Part shown: piece after piece, positions 27,501 to 36,144 of the stretch | How positions within the stretch are numbered: position 1 is the stretch's first letter | Layout: the number at the start of each line of letters is the position of its first letter | Assembly: GCA_964569695.1 (NCBI GenBank) | Contig: CAZMUA010000004.1 | Coordinates: 95,853 to 159,852 of the forward strand | DNA length: 64,000 bases | Direction: 5' to 3' | DNA from: UBA8106 sp964569695 | GTDB lineage: Bacteria; Acidobacteriota; Vicinamibacteria; Vicinamibacterales; UBA823 | The notes under the pieces: model-generated | Database searches by the model: none | Seen by the model: the letters and a program-made list of their open reading frames with translations, nothing else | What the model was told of the DNA's origin: nothing | Made by a program: the position numbers and the translations under genes

Positions 27501-28361
27501 CACTGCAACAGCGTTTGGATCGTTGGACAGTCGATCAGGATGTATATCAAAAACCAAAATTCTATTGTTGTTCTGATCCGAAACAAACAGTCGTTGCTCA
27601 TCTGGATCTAATGCAATCCCGTGTGCGCGTGTAAGGCGATTTGGCCCAAGTCCTTGTTCGCGGCTCCTAAAGTCAGGCTGTCCAATTACAATTTTCGCAT
27701 TTGGGAAATCCTCAAGTCTTGTGGGATCGATATCAAACACAAGAATACGTGAGCCGTCTTCCACAAAAAGTCGCTGTGTATCTTCATCAACGATGATCTC
27801 GGAACCACTGAATTGCCTCTGCCCGGCACCAGACGTCATGGTCTCGAAGTCCGGTTGACCAATTACGTGGGTCGCTTCCGGATAATCCTGCATGTCATCA
27901 GGATGTACGTTGAAGACGAGAATACGGTTACGGTCTCGCACAAACAATCGTTGGTAGATATTGTCCACCGCGAGACCAGTTTCGGCACCACCCGCGCCGT
28001 CAGTGCGATTGGTTACAGACTGTCGGCGGCGACCGACCAAACTTCTATGACCGATCACATGATCTGCTGTATGACGAACATGCCGGCCCTCCTCGTCTAA
28101 CTGATATACGAGCACTCGAATGTTGCCTGGTTCTGGTACGAACATACGGTGATTGACGCGATCCAGCGCCACAGAACCTGGTCACCACACGCTATGGGAA
28201 TTTGGTCCATTGTTTGTGACGCCTCCTCGAGGAGTGGGATTGCCCCACGGATCAAACTGGAGGAGTACGTCGCTTGCGGGTTGACCCGTCTGCTGGGCAC
28301 GAACAGCTACTGAGCCTAGTGCAACAACGACAAGTGTAAAGACAAGCCACCGCAATCGCAT
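24546..28361 (-). CDS. Exported NHL-repeat beta-propeller protein, interrupted by an in-frame TGA at codon 60
   Basis: The full reading frame starts at an ATG at 28361, with GGAG five bases upstream, and begins with a clear signal peptide (MRLRWLVFTLVVVALG, then SVAVRAQ). Codon 60 (28184-28182) is TGA, and the same frame then stays open for 1,211 codons to the stop at 24546. The body has about twelve repeats of the kind RLFVSD-NNRILVFDI followed by VLGQPDF; GQPDF occurs eight times exactly. This implies one or two beta-propellers, about residues 60-840. The last 350 residues are a beta-rich region with repeated VTNETESS- and NPAEHAAS-like modules. TGA is a normal stop elsewhere here, so this is a nonsense change or a base-call error. 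A GTG start at 28172 would lack the signal peptide. The ligand is unknown. Confidence 0.85.
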
Positions 28362-28641
28362 GATTACTCCGATCTGAAAAATAGTAAAAAGGCTTATGCC
28401 TTGCTCACAAATGCCTTACCCTGTCCACCCACCGCAATTGTAGCCGAGAGAAATGATATTAATGCAGCAATCACGACTTCCTTGCTGGAACGCTATCAGT
28501 CATTAGAAAAGTGATTATATGTAAAGAAACAACAAAAGTTACCAAATAAACTAGCAAGAGCAAGTAAGATGTTAAATTCTTCATGTAACTACAATTCGAC
28601 AACACTTTCTCTGGTTTTACCCGCATTGATCGTGTGACCAC

Positions 28642-29220
28642 ATGGGTAAAGATGATAAAGGAATGAACCGTCGGACCAAGCTATTTCTACGAACTGCGAT
28701 CATGGGTATCGTCGCACTGATGTTAGCGGCGGTCGTCCAAGTGAACGCAAATCGGCAATCGACCTTAACAGGACTTGAGGCATATTTTCCTGTAATGTTT
28801 CCTGAGGCTACTCGATTTATAGAAAAAACAGGGAGTCCGCCGCACATTCAAGCGTTTAGAATCACAAATAACAGCGAGGAATTATTAGGCTTCGCGTTCT
28901 TAACCCTAGACATAGAACCACTTGAGCGTGGCTATGAAGGGCCGATCGAAATGCTGGTTGGCCTAGATGTAAACGGGAAGCTCACTGGAGTAGAGATCAT
29001 CAAACATCGAGAACCCTACGGGTATTTTTCAATTGATCTTCCAGAATTCACAGAGCAGTTTCTCAACAAGAGCATCTTGGATCGTTTTCGTGTGGGCGAA
29101 GATGTTGACGGTATCACGACCGCAACTATCACCGTCTCCAGTGCAACTCGCGCTATTCGTAAAAGTGCACGTCGCATTGCCTCGGCGTTTCTTGCAGGCA
29201 CTAGCGGTGACGCACATTAA
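28642..29220 (+). CDS. Membrane-anchored FMN-binding domain protein (NosR/RnfG-like)
   Basis: This 192-residue protein has an N-terminal transmembrane segment (about residues 16-36) and an extracytoplasmic FMN-binding domain. GYEGPIEMLVGLDVNGKLTG and EIIKHREPYGYF are the usual strands. VDGITTATITVSS corresponds to the site where a threonine carries FMN through a phosphoester in NosR and RnfG; the usual Ser-Gly-Ala-Thr spelling is changed to Thr-Thr-Ala-Thr. It is shorter than NosR, having no ferredoxin or further membrane domain. The likely role is electron transfer in the periplasm. No clear ribosome binding site precedes either ATG 28642 or ATG 28663, so the start is uncertain. It is followed after 16 bases by an unknown exported protein. 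Confidence 0.75.
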   Translation: MGKDDKGMNRRTKLFLRTAIMGIVALMLAAVVQVNANRQSTLTGLEAYFPVMFPEATRFIEKTGSPPHIQAFRITNNSEELLGFAFLTLDIEPLERGYEGPIEMLVGLDVNGKLTGVEIIKHREPYGYFSIDLPEFTEQFLNKSILDRFRVGEDVDGITTATITVSSATRAIRKSARRIASAFLAGTSGDAH

Positions 29221-29236
29221 AAACTATTGCTAGATC

Positions 29237-29788
29237 ATGATTAACACTTTAAAACAAATTTTCCTAAGTCTCTTAATTGTTATCGTGCTGTTCACCGGTC
29301 GGGGTGCATCTGCAGAGTGTCCATCCTGGGACGAACTTTATATGGATGACAGTCTTATCGAATTAACCATTAGCGATCCCAGCATGGCCGGGCTGCGCAT
29401 GTGGTTCGTTTATGTCAATCCACCGACGTTAGGACAATGCACACTTGGACAGGAGCCCTACAACGAAGTTCGTGAAAGCCTGCTAAAGGATCCAAGCACG
29501 CAACATCTGTTCTGGATCGGCCTAGAAGGTCAACTGCTAGATCTGTTTCGCACAGAGCGCTTTTATATGATCCAAGGCGATCAACGGCTCGATGTAATAC
29601 GTCGCCTTGACCTCAATCTCCCAACCGGCTTGATTCAGAATGGGCCAGCACTAAGCGGAGAAGCGCTTCTGCTATTCAAAGGTGTGATTGATTTTACAGA
29701 ACCAGTGACGATTTTCTATGAAGGCGTCATGGGTTCAGTGCCAGGCGAGTACTGGTTCTCGGAAAAATACGTTGACTCGAAACACTAA
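29237..29788 (+). CDS. Exported protein of unknown function, paired with FMN-binding protein
   Basis: I do not recognise this 183-residue protein. It has a clean signal peptide (residues 1-26, LFTGRGASA before the predicted cut) and two cysteines in the mature part (in AECPSW and GQCTLG) that could form a disulfide. A predicted mixed alpha-beta body ends in a beta-rich stretch (VTIFYEGVMGSVPGEYWF). It begins 16 bases after the FMN-binding protein gene and is probably cotranscribed with it. A role as a periplasmic partner of that flavoprotein is possible but rests only on adjacency. Confidence 0.65.
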   Translation: MINTLKQIFLSLLIVIVLFTGRGASAECPSWDELYMDDSLIELTISDPSMAGLRMWFVYVNPPTLGQCTLGQEPYNEVRESLLKDPSTQHLFWIGLEGQLLDLFRTERFYMIQGDQRLDVIRRLDLNLPTGLIQNGPALSGEALLLFKGVIDFTEPVTIFYEGVMGSVPGEYWFSEKYVDSKH

Positions 29789-29835
29789 GACTGGACACCT
29801 GAAATCTTTGATCACAGGTTTATAGAAATTAACGA

Positions 29836-32487
29836 TTAGTGAACAGGGATTCTACCAAGACTGATCAGGTTAGCGAGAAGTTGGTATGCGCCGGTAGTAC
29901 CAGCAGGCAATTGGCGCCAAAGCCCTAGGCCAACGTACATCCAGCGACCAGCGCCCACCCGAGCTTCAACCAAGGCGCCGCGCTTAGGCCCAGCATTAAA
30001 CTTAAACGAGTCTTCGATCTGAACAAGGTCAACATACTCTGGATCACGATCGCCAAGAAAATATAAGCCACGCTCCTGTATCCAACCGTTCCAAGTATTT
30101 TCAGTAATTTGATTAGGTGTCATAAACACTGAATGTTCTGGCACGAGAATTTCAACCGGTGCGTGTTCATCGGTCACACGATTACGACTGACTTCCGCTG
30201 GATATGGCCCATACTGCACTGCATTGAAGCCTAACTTGTTGTATTGAACGATCACCGTGCCACCAGTCTTGACGTACTCGATCAAGCGATCATTATACGC
30301 AGTGAGATGACGATTTAATTCGTACGCTCGTACGCCAGTTATAATCACGTCGTAACTATGCAGGTCACCCCAAGCTAAGGTGTCCGCGTCAAGACGATCC
30401 AGTTTAGCGCCCAGTTGTTCAATCGCTACCGGCATCTGATCACCAGCACCCATCACGTAACCAACATTGAGGTCGGGAGAAACACGCACGTCGATTACCT
30501 TCAGTCTCGCCTCCGCAATTCCGACGAGATGCCTTCGCTGGATGTGAGGATACTCAACAACCTGAACATCTTCACCAAAAGTAGCTTCGGCAGTCTGAAC
30601 AGACGCTAGCATTTCGAACTCACCAGGCTTAACATCCGCCGCTGGCGTAATGACAAAACGCGCTATCCATTCTTCGTCCTGCCGCGTAAAAGTCACCTGG
30701 GCACTTGGTGGTGTTACTGTCCATCCAAGCGGCGCCTGGAGTATGATTTTTCCTTCAATACTGCCAGTTCCGAGATTGGTAACACTGACACGCATTTCTC
30801 GGTCACGTGGTTCACCACTAAGTGGGACAATGACAATATCTGGCGAAATCTTAACCGCTAACTGAGGAACGACATGAAGTTCCATTCTTCGTTCACCGCT
30901 GAAGATGTTCTCCTCGTAGCGATGTTGAATGGGTAAGGTGACGCCAATTTGCTCACTGTCAAACTCAATGGAAAATGTCACGGAGAACGGTGATGGTTCG
31001 AACGCTGCACCGAACGGCACGTCTGACTTAAAAACATATCGAGCAGCGTCAGGGAGTCTTTCGAAATATGGTGTAGTGCTTGCAGCATCGGCCGGTATTC
31101 TTAACTGCGAGTCGCAGGAATACACAGATTCACCATCTACGACGTCAGCTTGACAACCAATACCGCTATTATCAAAACCATTAAAAGTCACACCACGCAC
31201 GTTAATGTCCGCATTCCCTCGATTTGCCACAAACGTCGAGACCTGAACAAGCTGACCGGCAGTCACCACGCCATCGTCGGCTAATGCTTCTAGTTTGATT
31301 TCGTGCGCTAAAAGCAATGCCCGCTCAAATTGAGCTTCTTTTTGCGCAAGCCTGAAATCAATTTCATACTGTGCTTCATCTGACAAACTCATTAGGCCGA
31401 GCTGATCACGCAATTTCCTCACGGCCGAAAGACCCGAACGAATTGGTTGACGTGTGGCTTCAACACCTTCGCTCTCAAACACCTGCAACGCATTCGCTGC
31501 ATGCGTTTCAATACTCGTTAACTGAATCGTTAATTCGGATGGCGGGCTAAATCCAGCATACTGTCCAAGTTGAAGAATCGTTGTGTCGATTCCCCTGAAA
31601 AAATCGCCCGAGGCTGTTTGAGGGTCGACTGTTGATTCGGCTAGGCGATAGTAGGCCTTGTTGCTTTGTCCTAGAACCTCTAAGAGTTGCGGCATTCCTT
31701 GGCACTTATGCATGCTACGCGCTTCGCTGCCAATTTGGGCATAGGTGCGACCTAACAGTGAATCGTACCCGCCGATATCTACAGCGATAATATCGTCACC
31801 TTGCGGTGGACCTAGTCTCGCTTGAAATGGGGAACTGGCATTGAAATAGAACTTGCGTGCTTGCCAAGGACGAAGTCCTTCTTGTAACTGATCAGAAAAA
31901 CGGGTTGCGTCTGCGGCCGCTCGAAACGCTTCTTGTGCAAGCAGCGCAGAGGCTTGGTGGTGCTGCCCACCGCCAGCACCTGTGGGTCGCATGCCCACGA
32001 TGACATCGGGCCGAAGCACACGAATCATACGAACAAAATCACCAAGAATTTCTTCTCGGCCCCACTTCTCGAAAGTTTCCTCGATACTAAACGAATACCC
32101 AAAATCGACTGCGCGGGTAAAATACTGCTCAGCTCCGTCGAATCGATGAGCTGCTAAAAGTTCTTCGGTGCGCAGCACCGCCAATGCGTCAAAGAGTTCT
32201 GCGCCAATTTCGTTCTGACCGCCGTCACCTCTGGTAGCCGAAACCAAAGCGGTGCGAATGCCCTGACCGTGGCTGAGCATCGCAAGAATCGCATTGTTCT
32301 CATCGTCAGGATGCGCGGTCATCATCATAAACGAGCCGACCATATTGAGTTTTCGTAACATTAAACCTAGCCCGACTTGGCCATCAAGCTCAGCAACCGG
32401 TTGCGTACGCATTTGCCCATGCACTTCTGGAGTAATCCAGACAGGTGCGCATACGATTAACATGAAGATAATGGCTCTTTTGTGCAT
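29836..32487 (-). CDS. Exported PIG-L (LmbE-like) deacetylase with long C-terminal extension
   Basis: This 883-residue exported protein has a signal peptide in residues 1-25. The zinc-dependent N-acetyl-sugar deacetylase domain (about residues 50-260) carries the metal-binding motif TAHPDDENNA and a second histidine pair in GGGQHHQAS. Residues 400-650 are beta-rich and resemble the NEW3-type domain (TNLGTGSIEGKIILQAPLGW). The C-terminus (about 690-880) looks like a glutamine-amidotransferase or ThuA-like fold (YDVIITGVRAYELNRHL, TGGTVIVQYNK). This three-part arrangement is known from Acidobacteria and Bacteroidetes. It is likely to act on glycans or glycoconjugates outside the cytoplasm; the substrate is not known. 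Confidence 0.85.
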   Translation of the reverse strand: MHKRAIIFMLIVCAPVWITPEVHGQMRTQPVAELDGQVGLGLMLRKLNMVGSFMMMTAHPDDENNAILAMLSHGQGIRTALVSATRGDGGQNEIGAELFDALAVLRTEELLAAHRFDGAEQYFTRAVDFGYSFSIEETFEKWGREEILGDFVRMIRVLRPDVIVGMRPTGAGGGQHHQASALLAQEAFRAAADATRFSDQLQEGLRPWQARKFYFNASSPFQARLGPPQGDDIIAVDIGGYDSLLGRTYAQIGSEARSMHKCQGMPQLLEVLGQSNKAYYRLAESTVDPQTASGDFFRGIDTTILQLGQYAGFSPPSELTIQLTSIETHAANALQVFESEGVEATRQPIRSGLSAVRKLRDQLGLMSLSDEAQYEIDFRLAQKEAQFERALLLAHEIKLEALADDGVVTAGQLVQVSTFVANRGNADINVRGVTFNGFDNSGIGCQADVVDGESVYSCDSQLRIPADAASTTPYFERLPDAARYVFKSDVPFGAAFEPSPFSVTFSIEFDSEQIGVTLPIQHRYEENIFSGERRMELHVVPQLAVKISPDIVIVPLSGEPRDREMRVSVTNLGTGSIEGKIILQAPLGWTVTPPSAQVTFTRQDEEWIARFVITPAADVKPGEFEMLASVQTAEATFGEDVQVVEYPHIQRRHLVGIAEARLKVIDVRVSPDLNVGYVMGAGDQMPVAIEQLGAKLDRLDADTLAWGDLHSYDVIITGVRAYELNRHLTAYNDRLIEYVKTGGTVIVQYNKLGFNAVQYGPYPAEVSRNRVTDEHAPVEILVPEHSVFMTPNQITENTWNGWIQERGLYFLGDRDPEYVDLVQIEDSFKFNAGPKRGALVEARVGAGRWMYVGLGLWRQLPAGTTGAYQLLANLISLGRIPVH

Positions 32488-32540
32488 AACAACAGCTAGC
32501 TTAGTCTCAAAAAAATTTTATAACAGCTATTTCTATATCT

Positions 32541-33773
32541 CTACCTAGAGAACGCAAATAAATCGTCACCCTTGGCAGGCTCATCCAAGTAGTGCCGAAG
32601 AAGAATGCTTGAAGACAAAAATCCCAACGCTAATCCATTTCCGCCAAAACCAAGCGCAAATAAGTGGCGAGGGAAATTTCGGTGCGGCCCGATGTAGGGT
32701 AGCCCGTCAGGAGTGTTCACAATCGAACCATCCCAAGCATACTCAGGTTGAATTCCTGAAATAACCGGGTAATGAGTTGAAAGTTCGTACATAAGCTGTC
32801 CCGCACGCTGAATTAGCACCTTCTTGCGTCGCCTTGGATTTGTAGGAGCTTGGTCAGCCCCTCCAAAAACGATGCGATCATCCCGTGTCCACCTGAGGTA
32901 ATGATAAGGCTCTTGGGTATCCCAGATCATGGTGTTACGCCGCCCTAGCTCCCGACGTACCCTCGCTCCAAGAGGTGGAGTAACGACGACATAAGTATGA
33001 TTACGTCGGAAATGCCTCCTTAAAGGCTTAAACAATCCTGTTGGATCACCAAGCGCCACAACCACATGACCTGCAGTGATCCGACCGCGTTCCGTGAATA
33101 ACTGGACATGGTTACGAAAGTGGCGAACCCTTTTTACAGGAGACTGTTCAAAAATTGTAGCGCCGCGCGCCGCAGCCGATCTGGCTAGCCCAAGACAGAG
33201 CCGATAGGGATCGACTTCTGCATTCCCAGACACACGAATTGCACCCTCTGCACGCAGGTTCGTCTCACGCGCAACACGATCTGCAGTCAACCAACGAGCT
33301 TGCAATCCAGCTTTCCGGCGGGCATCGAATTCCTGACGTAACCGCTTTACCGAGACCTTGTCGGATGCTAAGTAAACTGAATCTTGCGACTCAAGGTCAC
33401 ACTTAATCTTAAGATGGCGAATAGCTCGAGGTAGATCCAATGCGGCACGGCGGGTCATTTCCCAAATCGTACGTGCAGCGCGTAATCCGAAAGAGGTAAC
33501 GAGATCCTGAAAATCAATATCTGGCTCCTGCATGACGAAGGCTGTGCTGTTTGCGCTCGCTCCTTGACCAATTCGATTGGATTCAACGAGGCCAACACGT
33601 ACACCGGACGCCGCAAATGCCTGCGCGGTCGCACATCCGGTTAAGCCGCCTCCAATAATTGCAACGTCTAAATCCAAATTCCCTTTATGGCGTGGAAATC
33701 TAGCGTTTCTGACCTTGCGGGCCTCGGAATAGCGATCAAGCCAGTGAGAAATGCCATAACGAGTTTTGTGCAT
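32541..33773 (-). CDS. FAD-dependent oxidoreductase, D-amino-acid/glycine oxidase (DAO) family
   Basis: This 410-residue flavoprotein has the FAD-binding motif DVAIIGGGLTGCATAQAFAA at about residue 36 and GLVESNRIGQGASANSTAF after it. The C-terminal FAD closure contains GFGGNGLALGF. It belongs to the DadA/glycine oxidase/sarcosine oxidase group. YHYLRWTRDDRIVFGGAD is a typical substrate-domain segment. The protein is rich in arginine and somewhat basic. No signal peptide is evident. It lies between the PIG-L and HEAT-cyclophilin genes on the same strand, with no clear functional partner. The substrate, presumably an amine or amino acid, is unknown. Confidence 0.83.
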   Translation of the reverse strand: MHKTRYGISHWLDRYSEARKVRNARFPRHKGNLDLDVAIIGGGLTGCATAQAFAASGVRVGLVESNRIGQGASANSTAFVMQEPDIDFQDLVTSFGLRAARTIWEMTRRAALDLPRAIRHLKIKCDLESQDSVYLASDKVSVKRLRQEFDARRKAGLQARWLTADRVARETNLRAEGAIRVSGNAEVDPYRLCLGLARSAAARGATIFEQSPVKRVRHFRNHVQLFTERGRITAGHVVVALGDPTGLFKPLRRHFRRNHTYVVVTPPLGARVRRELGRRNTMIWDTQEPYHYLRWTRDDRIVFGGADQAPTNPRRRKKVLIQRAGQLMYELSTHYPVISGIQPEYAWDGSIVNTPDGLPYIGPHRNFPRHLFALGFGGNGLALGFLSSSILLRHYLDEPAKGDDLFAFSR

Positions 33774-33918
33774 GCTAGAAACATTCTACACGTTACATCA
33801 TCGGTCTCCTGTCATCTCGATCGCCACGTCGGACATTCGCACGCTGACGAGAAATAGGCCGGAAGACAACGTGTCTCAATGGTGTAGGCTTGTTCTAAAA
33901 TAACCAGATTAGCTATAG

Positions 33919-33930
33919 TGCGGTACCGCA
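33919..33930. repeat. Perfect 12-bp palindrome downstream of the HEAT-cyclophilin gene
   Basis: TGCGGTACCGCA is its own reverse complement. It lies eight bases past the stop codon of the HEAT-cyclophilin gene and about 145 bases before the start of the flavoprotein gene. It could be an operator for the latter; there is no loop or T-run to suggest a terminator. Confidence 0.3.
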
Positions 33931-33938
33931 ATTCTTGA

Positions 33939-36086
33939 TCACTGTTCAGAAATTGTAATCCGTTGCATCACATCACCTTCGATGATTTGATCAATAACAT
34001 CCATTCCACTGGTCACAGTCGCAAACACCGTGTAGTTGTGATCTAGGCGTGGATTATCCACTAGGTTAATAAAGATTTGCGCATCACCAGTGTCTCGCCC
34101 CCGCGTCGAAATACCAACTGCTCCACGTACATGTGGACGTAGGCCTACTTCGTCACGCAGGTACCTGTCGTCACCTGCAAATTCATTAGCGCCTGGACTA
34201 CCACCTTGAATCACAAAATTGGGAACGACGCGATGAAACATGAGACCGTCGTAGTATCCCTCCCGGCTCAGTCGTGCAAATCTTGCCACAGTAGCCGGGG
34301 CTTCCCTCGGGTGCATGGTTAAGTGGAACACCCCACCATTACTCATCTCAATCCGTGCGTGCTGGATACGATAAGTTGGCTCAAGCAACGGTGTGTCACC
34401 CGTTGTCATCGGCACGGATGCTGGTTCGTGAAGCTGACCTGTCCATGTGGTTAACACTTCAGCCGCTAAATTTGAAACCCGTGTGTCAAAATCCTCAAGA
34501 TAGGGTCGTAACACACCAGCATTTCTTCGTGAGCCGAGCTCGTGCAAGCGCTCCAGAATCGCTACACGAGGATCACGCGATGTGTCTGAATTTTCCGCGG
34601 TCAACCTAGCAAGCGTAGTAATCAGTGTCTGAGTGACACGTCTGTCCGGACTACCTTCCAAAGCTCGCGCTGCAGTAAGAATCAGTTGATAGTCCGAACT
34701 TTCAAGAGCTTCGAGATACACCTCGTCTGCCGTATGTTCTTCAACCTGTGCTAAACCCCTAACCGCTAAGGTACGTACATTAGGATGACTATCGTTGGCT
34801 AGCACTAGCAGCCAGTCGCTTGCAGCCAATATTGCAGCAGCACGAGCTGCATAACTCCGCACCTGCCAAATCTGATGTTTGGAAAATTGAGACAATAAAT
34901 TCTTAGCTCGATCCGGTGCAACCGACGCCAGTGAAACCAGCGCATGCGCCGGACGGTGCCAACTGAAAAAAGTCGGGTTGCTGGTTAACTCATCAGCAAC
35001 ACTTGCGAGGACAAGATCGACTGATTGAGTAGATGGACATTCATTCCCTAGAAGATCGAGAGCCAGCAATGAAAGATGCATGTTGCCATCGTCCGTATTC
35101 AGGATATCGATTATTGGCTGACAATCGTTAATTTGTAACCTGTCCCCGTAAGCTCGGAGAGCTTCGTAGCGAACCATTGCCACTGAGTCATTTAACGCGG
35201 CCATAACAAGTGCAGCACGACCATCAAGCGCATCAGCGGCACCTAACGTAGTTGCTGCCAAACGCCGTACTTGTGGATCAATGTCTGATAGGGCGATTTC
35301 CACCGTCGTCCTATCCACTGTTCCGTTGATCGCTAACGTTGACATGGCTAGCCGACGTACACGAGCCAAAGTATCTTGGTCTTGAGTATTTTCCAACACC
35401 GGCATCGGACCAATTACGATGCTACGCAGTCCCTCGACAGTTTCACTCATCAAAGAATGGCGTCCGACGTTTTGACGCGTCAGCGATTCAAGTCCATCGA
35501 CAACCCCTAACAAGGCATGCAAACTTTCTACGTCTCGCATGTCGAGAAGCGCAGAAAGGGGTTGTTCAGCTGCTGCGATGGATTGAGTATTTCGAAAGGA
35601 GAGACGGCCTAGAGTTTTGGCAAGAACTGCACGTACTGTTGAATCGGTCTCTTTATATAGTCGGGAGGTTAATGCGGCATGCACCGTTGCAATAACTGAT
35701 AACTCTGCACCCTCACTTCCAGCCGGTTCACTGATTGATTCAACGCTCTGGCCCAGTGCGTTGGCTACTTCTGCACGAATTTCGGCAGATTGATCGGCAA
35801 TCGAATTAATAAGCAAATTTACGGAGGCTGACCGTTCAAGTCTGCCAAATGCCCGAATCGCTATTAGTCGTAACTCGTGGTCACTGCTTTCCAGGCCAGC
35901 CCGTAATGTTGCGAATGCCTTTGGATCTACGGCCCGAGAATCTTCAGCTTCAAAAAGAAATTGCTTAAAAATTCTGTTGGCATCCACCGCGTTCTTAATC
36001 GACTGTGCTAGAACACCTGAAGGTGTTCCAAAACCTAAAAACACAATCGATAAGATAAGTAAAGCCTGAGCGACTTGACGATTCAT
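33939..36086 (-). CDS. Exported HEAT-repeat protein fused to a cyclophilin-type peptidyl-prolyl isomerase
   Basis: This 715-residue protein has a signal peptide (residues 1-27, ending GVLAQ). About ten alpha-helical HEAT-like repeats follow (residues 50-540; for example HELRLIAIRAFGRL and DPQVRRLAATTLGA). A C-terminal cyclophilin domain (about 560-712) contains FHRVVPNFVIQGG and AQIFINLVDNPRLDHNY, the standard catalytic core. Cyclophilins speed cis-trans isomerisation of proline bonds. The repeat part probably binds client proteins in the periplasm. It follows the DPP III gene by 58 bases, suggesting a protein-turnover unit. Confidence 0.9.
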   Translation of the reverse strand: MNRQVAQALLILSIVFLGFGTPSGVLAQSIKNAVDANRIFKQFLFEAEDSRAVDPKAFATLRAGLESSDHELRLIAIRAFGRLERSASVNLLINSIADQSAEIRAEVANALGQSVESISEPAGSEGAELSVIATVHAALTSRLYKETDSTVRAVLAKTLGRLSFRNTQSIAAAEQPLSALLDMRDVESLHALLGVVDGLESLTRQNVGRHSLMSETVEGLRSIVIGPMPVLENTQDQDTLARVRRLAMSTLAINGTVDRTTVEIALSDIDPQVRRLAATTLGAADALDGRAALVMAALNDSVAMVRYEALRAYGDRLQINDCQPIIDILNTDDGNMHLSLLALDLLGNECPSTQSVDLVLASVADELTSNPTFFSWHRPAHALVSLASVAPDRAKNLLSQFSKHQIWQVRSYAARAAAILAASDWLLVLANDSHPNVRTLAVRGLAQVEEHTADEVYLEALESSDYQLILTAARALEGSPDRRVTQTLITTLARLTAENSDTSRDPRVAILERLHELGSRRNAGVLRPYLEDFDTRVSNLAAEVLTTWTGQLHEPASVPMTTGDTPLLEPTYRIQHARIEMSNGGVFHLTMHPREAPATVARFARLSREGYYDGLMFHRVVPNFVIQGGSPGANEFAGDDRYLRDEVGLRPHVRGAVGISTRGRDTGDAQIFINLVDNPRLDHNYTVFATVTSGMDVIDQIIEGDVMQRITISEQ

Positions 36087-36144
36087 AGAATTGATATCCG
36101 CCTCACAAGTCGAGTGGTTCGACCGTCTTACCTAGAAAGCTAAA

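Noticed and set aside
24845..28100. Several plus-strand ORFs of 70-130 codons opposite the NHL propeller gene
   Set aside because: They are shadows of the repeated minus-strand coding sequence and have no start signals or family features.
28182..28184. TGA read as tryptophan or selenocysteine
   Set aside because: TGA clearly terminates other genes in the window (for example at 9454-9456), and I see no selenocysteine insertion element or redox motif here.
29789..29835. Possible terminator (ACCTG and CAGGT) between convergent genes
   Set aside because: The stem has only five pairs around a 13-base loop, with no strong T-run.
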